Below, in pieces: positions 1 through 8,407 of a stretch of DNA of 35,230 nucleotides. A program made the translations under genes and the position numbers. The first letter of the stretch is position 1. Every line of letters begins with the position of its first letter. The stretch comes from SAR86 cluster bacterium (lineage in GTDB: Bacteria > Pseudomonadota > Gammaproteobacteria > Pseudomonadales > Pseudohongiellaceae): NCBI GenBank assembly GCA_002402175.1, contig NVVJ01000018.1, positions 18,310 through 53,539 on the forward strand, read 5' to 3'. The notes beneath the pieces are model-generated. The model was given only the letters and a program-made list of their open reading frames with translations, was not told the DNA's origin and made no database searches.

Positions 1-1
1 T

Positions 2-1615
2 TATGCAGGCATTCTCGATTTTGCTGTACGCTCTCCCATCACCGTATTCTTCACCAGCATTTTCACGCTGGTTGCGATTGTGATGGCTTATGGAGAATAC
101 GGAAAAGGGATGGAATTTTTTACCAATGTTGAGCCAGCCCAAACACAGGTACAAGTATTCGCACGCGGTAATTTTTCACCCGCTGAGCTCAGAGATATCG
201 TGCTTGATGTTGAAGAACGCATTCGAGAAGTAGGACATATCAAAGGTATAGTCACTCAATCAGGTTCTGGTCAGCAGATGAGCGGAACCGGACAAACTGC
301 GCCGGATATCGTGGGCTCTATTTTTATTGAAATGACAGATCGTAGAGACCGGGACATCGATGGATTCGAAATAGAAAACCTTTACAGACAAGCCATCTCC
401 AATTTACCTGGGGCCAGAGCAGAAGTAGTAGCCATTGAACAAGGCCCTCCTGTGGGCAAAGTAGTACAGTTAGAATTAGCCGGAGAAGATCTCGATTTAT
501 TATTCTCTGAAGCCAAACGCATCCACAATTATATGGAAACGGAAATGACTGGCTTTATCGATATTGATGACACCGCGCCAGTTCCAGGCATTCAGTGGGA
601 AATCAATGTCGACCGGGCAAGAGCTGCCATGTTTGGAGCCAATATAGCCGAAATTGGAACCGCCATTCAGCTAATGACTACCGGCGTGTTTATGGGAGAT
701 TATCGACCCTCGGACAGCGAGGATGAAGTTGATATCCGAGTTCGATATCCTGCTGAGTATCGCGGACTTGAGCAAATGGACACGCTTCGAATCAATACCG
801 CAAATGGCCTTGTACCACTAAGCAGCTTCGTAACTCGCGTGGCCAAGCCTGCTGTTAGCTCAATCCAGCGTGTAGACGGAGACAGGGTTGTCTACGTGCG
901 CGCCAACGCCGCCCAAGGTATTGTGGCTGACAACAAGGTGCGGGAACTAGAACTGTACCTGGAAGAAAACCCTCCTGCGGCCGGCGTGCATTATCAATTC
1001 CGCGGCGCTAATGAAGAACAGGAAAACTCGGCCGCATTCCTTGGCCAGGCATTTTCTATGGCTATGGCCTTAATGGCGATTCTTCTGGTAACTCAATTTA
1101 ATAGCTATTACCAGGCATTGCTGATTCTGTCCGCTGTGTTGTTATCAACTGCAGGCGTGTTACTCGGCTTGTTAATCACTGGACAAACCTTCAGCGTTAT
1201 CTTGACCGGCATCGGCATTGTTGCTCTGGCTGGGATTATTGTGAACAACAATATTGTGTTAATCGACACCTTTAATCACTTAAAGGTTCAGCATCCGAAA
1301 TGGTCGTTGCATGACATCATCGTGCACACCGGTGTGCAGAGATTACGGCCTGTATTTTTGACTACCTTCACTACTGGTTTTGGATTGCTACCTCTTGCCA
1401 TGCACGTATCAATCGATTTGATTGGTGCAGAGATAGAAGTTGGCGGACCAATCACATCACAGTGGGTAAGCCTAGCATCAGCCATCGTATTCGGACTTAC
1501 ATTCGCTACAATACTTACACTAATTGTGACACCTTCCATGCTTGCTCTGCCAGAGCGACTTCGCTCCTTAATCAAAAAAACGCCCAAGCCCGTTGCTGAT
1601 GTCGAGGCAGCTTGA
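2..1615 (+). CDS. RND efflux permease, C-terminal half (cut by window edge)
   Basis: Inner-membrane proton-driven RND transporter subunit; the frame is open from base 2, so the N-terminal half lies outside the window. The 537 visible residues begin at the helix opening the second half of an RND protein (SPITVFFTSIF, like TM7), followed by a large periplasmic porter/docking portion. From about residue 350 comes a run of hydrophobic helices with the family signature GIVALAGIIVNNNIVLID, then RLRPVFLTTFTT and a last helix ending in TPSMLALPERLR. Only half of a typical protein of about 1,000 residues is seen. An internal Met codon at 80 is not the real start because homology continues upstream of it. 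A strong terminator follows 57 bases after the stop, so this is the last gene of its unit. The substrate cannot be told; a drug/hydrophobe (HAE-type) exporter is more likely than a metal exporter, which is a family-level guess. Confidence 0.9.
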   Translation, partial: YAGILDFAVRSPITVFFTSIFTLVAIVMAYGEYGKGMEFFTNVEPAQTQVQVFARGNFSPAELRDIVLDVEERIREVGHIKGIVTQSGSGQQMSGTGQTAPDIVGSIFIEMTDRRDRDIDGFEIENLYRQAISNLPGARAEVVAIEQGPPVGKVVQLELAGEDLDLLFSEAKRIHNYMETEMTGFIDIDDTAPVPGIQWEINVDRARAAMFGANIAEIGTAIQLMTTGVFMGDYRPSDSEDEVDIRVRYPAEYRGLEQMDTLRINTANGLVPLSSFVTRVAKPAVSSIQRVDGDRVVYVRANAAQGIVADNKVRELELYLEENPPAAGVHYQFRGANEEQENSAAFLGQAFSMAMALMAILLVTQFNSYYQALLILSAVLLSTAGVLLGLLITGQTFSVILTGIGIVALAGIIVNNNIVLIDTFNHLKVQHPKWSLHDIIVHTGVQRLRPVFLTTFTTGFGLLPLAMHVSIDLIGAEIEVGGPITSQWVSLASAIVFGLTFATILTLIVTPSMLALPERLRSLIKKTPKPVADVEAA

Positions 1616-1672
1616 GTTACAGCGACCCTGTTCCTGTGACTTACAATTTAAAGCCATTATCTGCTTAGAATT

Positions 1673-1714
1673 TTTTCTCGCATTTAGTATTACTAAATGC
1701 GAGAAAAGATTTTT
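1673..1714 (+). terminator. intrinsic terminator after the RND gene
   Basis: A perfect 16-bp stem (1673-1688 with 1692-1707) closes a 3-base loop (ATT) and is followed by GATTTTT. The T run is on the plus-strand side, so it terminates the RND transcript. No equally good T run follows in the minus direction. Confidence 0.88.
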
Positions 1715-2118
1715 AAACTCTCTAAAAAAGTAAATGTAGCCGCTAGGAATTTAAATTTCCGCAATCAAAAAATACTATCAAGCGTTCGCTCGATTTTTCT
1801 AATACTTCACAAAAGCTTTTAAATATAAGTGCTTAAAAGAATCGGCGAGGAGTATTTTTTTACTGAAGCAGAATGTACCCAGTAAGGATTGTAATTAATT
1901 GTAACGACTTTTCTATCGGGGAATTTACTATGCTAATATTTTTCGACTTTATAAACGAAGAGCATTAAGAAAGTGTAATTTGTTTGTGAAGAGCTAAAGC
2001 AAGGAGCTTGGAAGTTTTTCTTTGTTCCCCCCTTTTCTAAAGCATCGAGTTATTTTCAAGCTTCCTCTTTAGCGCCCTTATCTCTTCGCAATCTGTGTTA
2101 CAAAACCACCTTATTATA
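1715..2118. other. AT-rich gene-free stretch
   Basis: No credible coding sequence is seen. It holds a short terminator-like hairpin near 1787-1813 (about six pairs with one mismatch, then five T), a CTTTTAA/TTAAAAG inverted pair near 1816-1839, and a GGAATTTAAATTTCC near-palindrome near 1747. A loose inverted pair (AAGGAGCTTGG near 2000 and CAAGCTTCCTC near 2058) could form the 3' end of the minus-strand gene that stops at 2119. None of these is convincing alone. Confidence 0.4.
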
Positions 2119-2889
2119 TCAATCTCTATCGGCAACCAACGCACTTCGCCGGTCATAGTTGTACACTCTTCCTCGAGGCCGACGTTCGTTTATTTCCTTA
2201 CTTAAGTCCGATGCGAGATAAAGTTGACGCTCACAAATTTCGATATTTTGAATCAAAAAATCAAATTTAGGATCACCGAAAGCTAGTGTCCTTTCGGCAA
2301 TTAGTAACCTTAATTTAAAAACTTTATTGGCTTGCCGTAAATGCTGTACTCGTTTTCCATCGATATTCACATTCAGTGCGTTGACATGCCAGGAACTGAC
2401 TTCTCGTAGCCCTTGCTCAAGCCGCGGATCATCAAGTGAATACAATCGACGATACAGATGCTCCATATAACTGTAGCGGTCATCCACCGCCTCCCAGTTT
2501 TTCAAAGCTGTCTCGCTTTCAATTATATCGCTTAGAATGGGAAGCTGAGCTTCGTGATAAAGGCCGTTGTTAATTCGAACAACATGCAAAGCTTGCTTGA
2601 AAAAAGCCAGGGCCTGCAAGTGCTCGCCTATTCTTTGTTGTTGCCGCCCAATATCACCAAGGGGTTCTATCTGACGCTGATCATAGGCACCAAAGTCTGA
2701 TTCGGGTAATGAACTAGATAGAAACGGGCGATTTATCGAAATCTGATTTTTATTGACTATACTTGAGGAGAGGTTTTGACTAGATGCCGCACTAGGCAAA
2801 AGAACAAAAGAAACCGCTGCGATAAAACTCACAAAGTTGAAGGGTAGAACCGCATTAAAGCATGGCTTCGTTTCTTCTAGTACATTCAT
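2119..2889 (-). CDS. secreted TPR-like protein of unknown function
   Basis: A 256-residue protein on its own, transcribed away from the repeat-rich gap. I chose the ATG at 2889: a TTG twelve codons upstream also keeps the frame open, but the ATG places a hydrophobic segment (FVSFIAAVSFVLLPSAASS, roughly residues 19-37) as a normal signal peptide or anchor. The mature part starts with a low-complexity stretch and then has helical repeats. The segment reading GEHLQALAFFKQALHVVRINNGLYHEAQLP resembles the tetratricopeptide units common in gammaproteobacterial envelope proteins, and a second unit around DDRYSYMEHLYRRLYSLDDPRLEQ follows. The C-terminus is basic and tyrosine-rich. No catalytic motif is visible. 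The likely role is a periplasmic protein-protein scaffold, which is inference. Confidence 0.7.
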   Translation of the reverse strand: MNVLEETKPCFNAVLPFNFVSFIAAVSFVLLPSAASSQNLSSSIVNKNQISINRPFLSSSLPESDFGAYDQRQIEPLGDIGRQQQRIGEHLQALAFFKQALHVVRINNGLYHEAQLPILSDIIESETALKNWEAVDDRYSYMEHLYRRLYSLDDPRLEQGLREVSSWHVNALNVNIDGKRVQHLRQANKVFKLRLLIAERTLAFGDPKFDFLIQNIEICERQLYLASDLSKEINERRPRGRVYNYDRRSALVADRD

Positions 2890-3080
2890 ACTATGACGCC
2901 TGTATTGAAAAATACTATGGCGCAAAAAATTCCACTATTCAATGATTATCGACACAATTTCAATTGCATCATTAGGTGCAACGTTTCAAGGAATTCTATT
3001 TTCTTGTAAATCAGAGGCTTAGATCAGGAAAAAGGCTCAGAGTAAAAATTCATTTCCAGCAAAGGCAGAAAGGCTTGCAG

Positions 3081-3215
3081 TTGAGAAGAATACTGAATTC
3101 AACAGGGGCTTGGGAAGGGGTGCTGTTTTGTAGTGACTAGCGCCCAAGGATGGAGCGCGGGAGGGCCAGGGATGGCCCAATGGAACGGAAAAACAGTACC
3201 CCTTCCCAAACCCCG
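3081..3215. repeat. structured intergenic repeat element, left copy
   Basis: An outer inverted repeat (3110-3130 with 3189-3209; 19 of 21 pairs, with GGGG/CCCC at 3105-3108 and 3211-3214 outside one mismatch) encloses two small hairpins. The first has a GCGC stem (3140-3143/3155-3158) and the second a GGGCC/GGCCC stem (3163-3167/3174-3178). Both small loops carry a CCARGGATGG motif. The first 103 bases (3081-3183) recur almost identically at 35127-35230, so this is a dispersed repeat. It contains no gene; open frames across it in both directions are by-products of its palindromic structure. The outer ends are not known precisely. Confidence 0.85.
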
Positions 3216-3272
3216 ATACACGTATCAACTACCTACAAGTCATTCCCTGCAAACTTATCTGATTGCTAAGAG

Positions 3273-3423
3273 AGCGCGCTGGGTCAGGGCCCCCTATTTT
3301 CTCCGCAGCTTGCACCCGTCCCGGGTTCTCTCACTCAGTCGCGAGCCCAAAAAGACGGTCTCCCTCAGTCACTCGATGCTACGCTCTAATTGCTCCAAAA
3401 ACAGGGGACCCTAACCCCGCGCT
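3273..3423. repeat. second, imperfect inverted-repeat element
   Basis: Arms 3273-3300 and 3397-3423 are imperfect inverted copies: both begin AGCGCG when read inward, then GGGT(C)AGGG, then CCCCT.TTTT. They enclose about 96 bases of stem-poor sequence that contains an imperfect direct repeat (TTCTCTCACTCAGTCGCGAG near 3326 and TCTCCCTCAGTCACTCGA near 3359). The size and shape resemble a non-autonomous mobile element or a decayed repeat unit. No transposase is nearby and no second copy is present in the window. It sits 58 bases after the 3081-3215 element, just beyond the 3' end of the MoxR operon. Confidence 0.5.
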
Positions 3424-3523
3424 CGCAGTTTCCATCTAACATCGTGCAATGTATGACTTAGGTAGATCTAATTCACTGAATTAATTATTTCGTGGGGGTA
3501 TCTCAGGCTCTGACCTGTTTTTT

Positions 3524-5548
3524 CTACCGATATGTCCTGTTAGCTATCAGGGCTTCTGCAAACAACATCAGCATTACCAGACATAGTACCCACCACCACA
3601 CTCGCTGTGGGCGCTCCAGTTCAGCTATTAACTGTTCGGTACGCACTTCTCGCGTTTGATTGGGTTCTGTATCGGGGTTAATGATTAAGTCATACAAGCT
3701 TGCCACTGCCACGCGACTAAAGTTTGATTCTTCCGGCAGAATATTCACCGCGTAGTCCAGCTCCACGCCATCGACAATTGCATGAATCAAACCTGGTGTA
3801 TTAGCCGTTACAACAAAGTTTTCATTATTGAAAATCAGCACATCACCGTTCGGGCCTGTCGCTGAAACCACTGAGGCATCTCCTCCAGGATTGAGGGAGA
3901 AGCTATCTCCAACTTGGTAAGCACGTTGTTTGTAAGCAGGTTGCACTAGATGCCTTAAGGTTTCATGAACAAACGGTAGAAACAACCCTTGCAGAGCTAG
4001 ATTATTCCATTCCAAATCCAAAGCGGAGGCGAATAGAATAACTTTTCCATCGCCCACTGCTCGCTCAACCAATGCTGGTTCGGTGTTGTCGAACTGCATT
4101 AAAACATCTGCATCTTCATCAGCAGCGAGAGACCAGTGCGCCTGAAATCTGGCTGACCAGTCGCCGTTCAAGGGGCTGAGTATTGGATGACGGCGATCAA
4201 AATCAGCAATTACCAGGTAATCGTCAATGCCGAGTTCACCCCGCCCTAAAATAGTAGCTGGAGAAATATCAGCAAACTGCCTATTGAATAGCTCTGGATT
4301 AACTTTGTCGCCAGGGGCTAAAAGTAAGCTGCCACCTGACAAAACATAATCTACGATGGAGGCTGCCTGCCCGGTACTTAAATCGCCTACGTTTAGCAAA
4401 ACTGCAACATCATTTTGGCCCAGTACAGCCGCATTCAACGCCCGCGGTGTAATTGTTTCCACAATGAATGGAGATTGGGCCGCACTGCTAACTGCTAAAT
4501 TGAACCAGTGGCCCTCGTCATCAAACCAGTTATCTGATGCCTCTCCGTTGACTAATAGAACTCTAATCTTTGGCAAAACATCTACGGTGAAATGATAGGA
4601 ATTATCGATGTTAAAGCTATCGCCGCTAACTTTGACCTCACCGACATGGCTGCCCTGGGAGTCAAAATTAACTGCAAAAGTAACCACCTCTTCGGACCTG
4701 TCTGCCAGGTCGATCTGTACTGTATCGACCAGCTCACCATCAATACTCAAGCTCACCTCGCCCTGTTGCAGGTAAAGTGTTCCGGTTGACCTTACTCTTG
4801 CCAATATTTGCTGTTCGGCGGCGTCTTCCAGCAACTGTACAGGTGAGCGAACATCAGTAAGCACCAAATTACTGCTTTCCAGGGAACCTACGTCGATTCC
4901 TGTGAATGCCACACCAGGCGCGAGCTTCCACCCATCTTCGGTAGAATTCATACCAACATCCTGAAAATCAGAGATCATGTAAATTGCTCTATTTTCATAA
5001 CGCGAAGTTTCCAGCAACTGATCGGCAAGCCTCAAGCTTGGCATATAGCGAGTAGTGCCAAATCCAGCTTCTGAAATATCGCTAACGGTACTACGTACAG
5101 CATCCAGATCTGTACTGAGCTCTCTAACAATGTCCGCAGAACTGGAAAAGCCGATAAGCGCCACTTCATCTCCCGATGTCAGGTCATCAATAACATCGAG
5201 AGCTGCCTGCTTAGCCTCTTCAAACCCATCGCCATAGCGCATGCTCATAGAGATATCGAGCATTATCACTACGGACATTGGATCGGCATCAAGCAACCTC
5301 GCCACTGTTTGATCAAACAGTGGTCTGGCAAAGGCAAATACCAGTAGAGCGATTAACGCGGAACGCAGCAACAGCAACAACCATTGCTGTATATGCTGAA
5401 ACAAAATTAGTTTCTTTGATGTTTTCTTAAGGAATCTAATCGTACTGAACATCAACTTGGGCGGCTTTTCCTTACGAATCAAATGAATCGCTATCGGAAT
5501 CAGAGCCGCCAGTAAACCAAGTAAAAAAAATGGAGTGAGAAAAACCAT
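3524..5548 (-). CDS. BatA-type membrane protein with vWA and amidotransferase-like domains
   Basis: Last gene of the eight-gene MoxR operon, 674 residues. The N-terminus is a BatA-type double membrane anchor (FFLLGLLAALIPIAIHLI, then WLLLLLRSALIALLVFAFARPLF by residue 77). A von Willebrand A domain follows with an intact metal site: D98-x-S100-x-S102, a downstream GTTRY threonine, and SDF as the third element. After a beta-rich spacer, residues from about 320 to 450 (VLLVNGEASDNWF, VAVLLNVGDL, YVLSGGSLLLAPGD) look like a class I glutamine-amidotransferase fold. No Cys sits at the elbow, so it is probably a binding domain. A C-terminal helix (VWWWVLCLVMLMLFAEALIA) re-anchors it. Its start codon overlaps the stop of the DUF58 gene (TAATG), which suggests translational coupling. 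Bat proteins of this kind accompany MoxR ATPases in many phyla; the function here is unproven. Confidence 0.88.
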   Translation of the reverse strand: MVFLTPFFLLGLLAALIPIAIHLIRKEKPPKLMFSTIRFLKKTSKKLILFQHIQQWLLLLLRSALIALLVFAFARPLFDQTVARLLDADPMSVVIMLDISMSMRYGDGFEEAKQAALDVIDDLTSGDEVALIGFSSSADIVRELSTDLDAVRSTVSDISEAGFGTTRYMPSLRLADQLLETSRYENRAIYMISDFQDVGMNSTEDGWKLAPGVAFTGIDVGSLESSNLVLTDVRSPVQLLEDAAEQQILARVRSTGTLYLQQGEVSLSIDGELVDTVQIDLADRSEEVVTFAVNFDSQGSHVGEVKVSGDSFNIDNSYHFTVDVLPKIRVLLVNGEASDNWFDDEGHWFNLAVSSAAQSPFIVETITPRALNAAVLGQNDVAVLLNVGDLSTGQAASIVDYVLSGGSLLLAPGDKVNPELFNRQFADISPATILGRGELGIDDYLVIADFDRRHPILSPLNGDWSARFQAHWSLAADEDADVLMQFDNTEPALVERAVGDGKVILFASALDLEWNNLALQGLFLPFVHETLRHLVQPAYKQRAYQVGDSFSLNPGGDASVVSATGPNGDVLIFNNENFVVTANTPGLIHAIVDGVELDYAVNILPEESNFSRVAVASLYDLIINPDTEPNQTREVRTEQLIAELERPQRVWWWVLCLVMLMLFAEALIANRTYR

Positions 5549-6441
5549 TAAAAACTCTTTGCTCGTTTACTCATATAAGAAGAAAGTGCCGCGTCCAGCG
5601 GTTGAGAAGTATTCATCAGACAATAATCAACACCGCTGCTTTGACACTGCTTTTTACAAAACCCCAGAAACTCATTCAAATTTTCCAGATAGGCTTTTCG
5701 AATTGCAGCCGGAGTAGTGATATAGGATTCGTTACTCTCCATGTCGATAAATTCTGACGATTCGTTAAATGGAAAATTCAATTCAGCATCATCCATAACA
5801 TGAAAAGTAATTACATCATTCCCCATTGCTCTTAAGTTTTGTAATGTGCGAATTACTCGTTCTTCATCATCAAGCATGTCGGTGATTAGAATAACCATGC
5901 TCTTCTTATTCAATGATGCTGCAAGATCAGTCAGCGGCTTTACAGCATCGGTTTTCATGCCTGGCTTCACCTGAGCTAGCGTTCTTAATATTTGCATCAA
6001 ATGGGGTTGTCTGCATTTGGCAGGAATATAGTCTTTTATCTTGTCATCAAAAGTTATCAGCCCTACTGCATCCCGCTGCTTATTAATGAAATAGGCCAAG
6101 GCTGACGCCAGTGTAATACCATAATCAAGCTTACTTATACCGCCTGAGGAATAGGTCATGGAAGCACTGGTGTCTAAAACTATAACGCAGCGTACATTGG
6201 TTTCGTCCTCATACTGCTTGATATAGAATTTTCCACTTCTTGCATACAACTTCCAGTCAACATGGCGCATGTCATCGCCACGGTAATAGTGTCGATAGTC
6301 ATTGAACTCTACGCTAAAACCCCGGTGTGGGCTCTTATGCAAACCCGATAAAAAACCCTCCACAGCAACACGTGCACGCAGCTCCAGATTGTCGAGGCCT
6401 GCAAGCACAGTTGGATCAAGAAAGTTTAAAGAATCAGACAT
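5548..6441 (-). CDS. DUF58 domain protein (MoxR partner)
   Basis: Cytoplasmic protein of 297 residues, a normal length for the family. The DUF58 signature is clear at residues 41-80 (GFSVEFNDYRHYYRGDD, then RHVDWKLYARSGKFYIKQYEDE). A vWA-like core follows with the metal-site pattern D90-T-S92-A-S94 in VIVLDTSASM and a later VILITDMLDDEE. No signal peptide or membrane helix is visible. DUF58 proteins are almost always next to a MoxR ATPase and are thought to be its adaptor or substrate-recognition partner. Here the MoxR gene ends 43 bases upstream and the BatA-like gene overlaps this one by one base. Identification is secure; the molecular role is inferred from family context. Confidence 0.93.
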   Translation of the reverse strand: MSDSLNFLDPTVLAGLDNLELRARVAVEGFLSGLHKSPHRGFSVEFNDYRHYYRGDDMRHVDWKLYARSGKFYIKQYEDETNVRCVIVLDTSASMTYSSGGISKLDYGITLASALAYFINKQRDAVGLITFDDKIKDYIPAKCRQPHLMQILRTLAQVKPGMKTDAVKPLTDLAASLNKKSMVILITDMLDDEERVIRTLQNLRAMGNDVITFHVMDDAELNFPFNESSEFIDMESNESYITTPAAIRKAYLENLNEFLGFCKKQCQSSGVDYCLMNTSQPLDAALSSYMSKRAKSF

Positions 6442-6484
6442 TTTGGCCTATGTAGAATAGTCATCATTATTGAACGGCTGCCCT

Positions 6485-7513
6485 TTAAATATCCGAAGTC
6501 GGTGCAGGCACTTCGTCCAACAGGCGTTTAACAATATCATCTGTCGTCACACGTTCTGCTTCAGCGTGAAAGTTAAGTATGATTCTGTGGCGCAGCACGG
6601 AGGGAGCCAAAGCACGTATATCACCATAAGATACGTTATACCGACCAAGCAGCAACGCCCTTACTTTACCTGCAAGTATCAGGTTTTGAGATGCACGAAT
6701 ACCAGCTCCCCAACTTACCCAGTCTTTAATAAACTGCGGAGACGTATCAGATTGAGGCCTTGATGCATGCACCAATCGAACTGCGTATCGAATGACGGCT
6801 TCCGCTGCTGGCACTTGCCTGGCGATGCGTTGAAATTCAAGTATATCCTCGCCACTTAGTGGATGAGATAAAACGGTGTCATTAGTTTGAGTTGTACTGC
6901 CTACTACCTTTATTTCATCTTCTTCGGACAGATAGCCCAGTTCAATCTTGAACATAAAGCGATCAAGCTGTGCTTCCGGCAAAGGATAAGTGCCCTCTAA
7001 CTCAATTGGATTCTGCGTAGCCAGCACAAAGAAAGGCGCTGTCATCGGATAAGTCACACCGGCAACGGTAACCTGCCGCTCTTCCATCGCCTCAAGCAGG
7101 GATGATTGGGTTTTTGGCGGTGTTCGATTAATTTCATCGGCTAGTAATATGTTAGTGAAAATAGGCCCTTTCACAAATTTCAAACTGCGCTTTCCGTTTT
7201 CCTCTTCGACAATTTCAGACCCAACCACATCGGCCGGCATCAAGTCTGGAGTAAATTGAATTCGACTGAATTCAACTTGCAGAATATCCGCAACCGTTTT
7301 AATAAGAAGTGTTTTAGCCAGTCCGGGAACACCCGTTACCAAACAGTGACCGCCAGCAAACAGGGCAATAAGTAACTCATCAATAATGTCTTCCTGACCA
7401 ATGATTACTTTTTTGATCTCGGTAGTAATTTGATCTCTACCTTCCTGCATTCTTTTAACTAGAGCAAGATCATCCTGAGTTTCAATTTCTGTTACATCTT
7501 CAGTTTCTGCCAT
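6485..7513 (-). CDS. MoxR family AAA+ ATPase
   Basis: AAA+ ATPase of 342 residues, full length. Walker A is GVPGLAKT at 61-68 and Walker B LLADEINR at 123-130, followed by the MoxR hallmarks RTPPKTQSSLLEAMEERQVT and ATQNPIELEGTYPLPEAQLDRFMFK (sensor-1 Asn and arginine-finger region). The C-terminal lid carries GASIRASQ-like WGAGIRASQNL and RHRIILNF. MoxR proteins act as chaperone-like ATPases that mature or load metal onto partners with vWA domains. Three such partners (DUF58, BatA-like and the 767-residue vWA protein) are in this operon. The start is supported by an AGGA ribosome-binding site about eight bases before the ATG (GGACAGGAATTACCC). It follows the DUF4159 gene? No: it precedes DUF58 and lies 24 bases after the start side of the DUF4159 gene's stop, in the same transcription direction. 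Confidence 0.95.
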   Translation of the reverse strand: MAETEDVTEIETQDDLALVKRMQEGRDQITTEIKKVIIGQEDIIDELLIALFAGGHCLVTGVPGLAKTLLIKTVADILQVEFSRIQFTPDLMPADVVGSEIVEEENGKRSLKFVKGPIFTNILLADEINRTPPKTQSSLLEAMEERQVTVAGVTYPMTAPFFVLATQNPIELEGTYPLPEAQLDRFMFKIELGYLSEEDEIKVVGSTTQTNDTVLSHPLSGEDILEFQRIARQVPAAEAVIRYAVRLVHASRPQSDTSPQFIKDWVSWGAGIRASQNLILAGKVRALLLGRYNVSYGDIRALAPSVLRHRIILNFHAEAERVTTDDIVKRLLDEVPAPTSDI

Positions 7514-7537
7514 GGGTAATTCCTGTCCTTCAGTGTT

Positions 7538-8407
7538 TCAATGACTAAATGCATAAATTAAAAAGTTAATGCCAATTTTATAGGCATCGTTAGTAGATTT
7601 AGTTGGATAGTCCTTATAGAACGTATGCTCCCAACCGTCTCCCAAGTCTGTGTTGTAATTCGCCACCATCATAATCCGGCCATCATCATCGAGTACGGCA
7701 TAAATTTCAGGAGGATAACTGGGGTCGTCAAGACGCATGAAGCCGCCAAAATCCCAGGTAACCATGCGTCCGGGAACTTGCGCAACTTCATCGATGTCGA
7801 AAAATACATGAAATACTTCATGACTGGTGTCCAACTTCACAACTTCTCTGTCTGGAAATATTTTACCCATTTCCATAAACATATCATCCAGATGCGGCTT
7901 CCCCCAAAAATCATCCACCATGACAAAACCGCCACGAAACATAAACTCTCGCAAAGCTTCTATTTCTTCAGGTGAAAAATTAGGACCACTATAGGAAGAG
8001 CCTATAGGAACTCTTTTCCAGTTCATGTAGAGGAATATATTCTCAAACAGGCGCGGGTCGGTTATTTCGATGTATTCGTAGTTTCGAGGATTTGTATCCA
8101 CATTGGTATAACGTTGAACACCACGCAAAAAGTTTTGGTCAGAATCTGGGTAGTCGGTATCCCACCAGCCACTGTTTCCGTTCCCGCGCCGACGCATACC
8201 AAAACCACCCCGGCGCCCACCTGCATGATTGGTGTATTGACCTCTCATCCAGGTAAAGTCCGTAATCTCGTTACCATAAACTGATAAATCTTCATTATCT
8301 CCAAATTGAAACACCTGCGCGAATGCCGCTGAACTTACCAGAAGCCAGCCACTGATCGACGCTATTAATACGCTAATCGCGTAATACTTTTTAATTGGTT
8401 TCTCCAT
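7538..8407 (-). CDS. DUF4159 domain protein, secreted
   Basis: Protein of 289 residues with an N-terminal signal sequence (basic start, then AISVLIASISGWLLVSSAAFAQ, cleavage likely near 31). A Gly/Arg-rich spacer (NHAGGRRGGFGMRRRGNGNSG, about 62-80) precedes the DUF4159 domain, which reads WDTDYPDSDQNFLRGVQRYT, then ITDPRLFENIFLYMNWKR, FSPEEIEALREFMFRGGFVMVDDFWG and FHVFFDID. The fold of this family is glutamine-amidotransferase-like, but no Cys sits at the turn after GGFVMVDD, so catalysis is unlikely. The start codon lies within the end of the upstream TPR-peptidase gene (17-base overlap), and moxR begins 24 bases after its stop. DUF4159 proteins occur beside MoxR and DUF58 in alphaproteobacteria, including a Rhizobium operon linked to envelope integrity (recalled, not checked). 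Confidence 0.88.
   Translation of the reverse strand: MEKPIKKYYAISVLIASISGWLLVSSAAFAQVFQFGDNEDLSVYGNEITDFTWMRGQYTNHAGGRRGGFGMRRRGNGNSGWWDTDYPDSDQNFLRGVQRYTNVDTNPRNYEYIEITDPRLFENIFLYMNWKRVPIGSSYSGPNFSPEEIEALREFMFRGGFVMVDDFWGKPHLDDMFMEMGKIFPDREVVKLDTSHEVFHVFFDIDEVAQVPGRMVTWDFGGFMRLDDPSYPPEIYAVLDDDGRIMMVANYNTDLGDGWEHTFYKDYPTKSTNDAYKIGINFLIYAFSH

Noticed and set aside
3037..3414. Open frames on both strands across the 3081-3215 and 3273-3423 elements
   Set aside because: They are by-products of palindromic repeat DNA. They have no ribosome-binding site and read as low-complexity sequence.
3501..3522. CAGG-CTCTGA-CCTG followed by six T, as a plus-strand terminator
   Set aside because: The stem is only four pairs and no plus-strand gene ends there.
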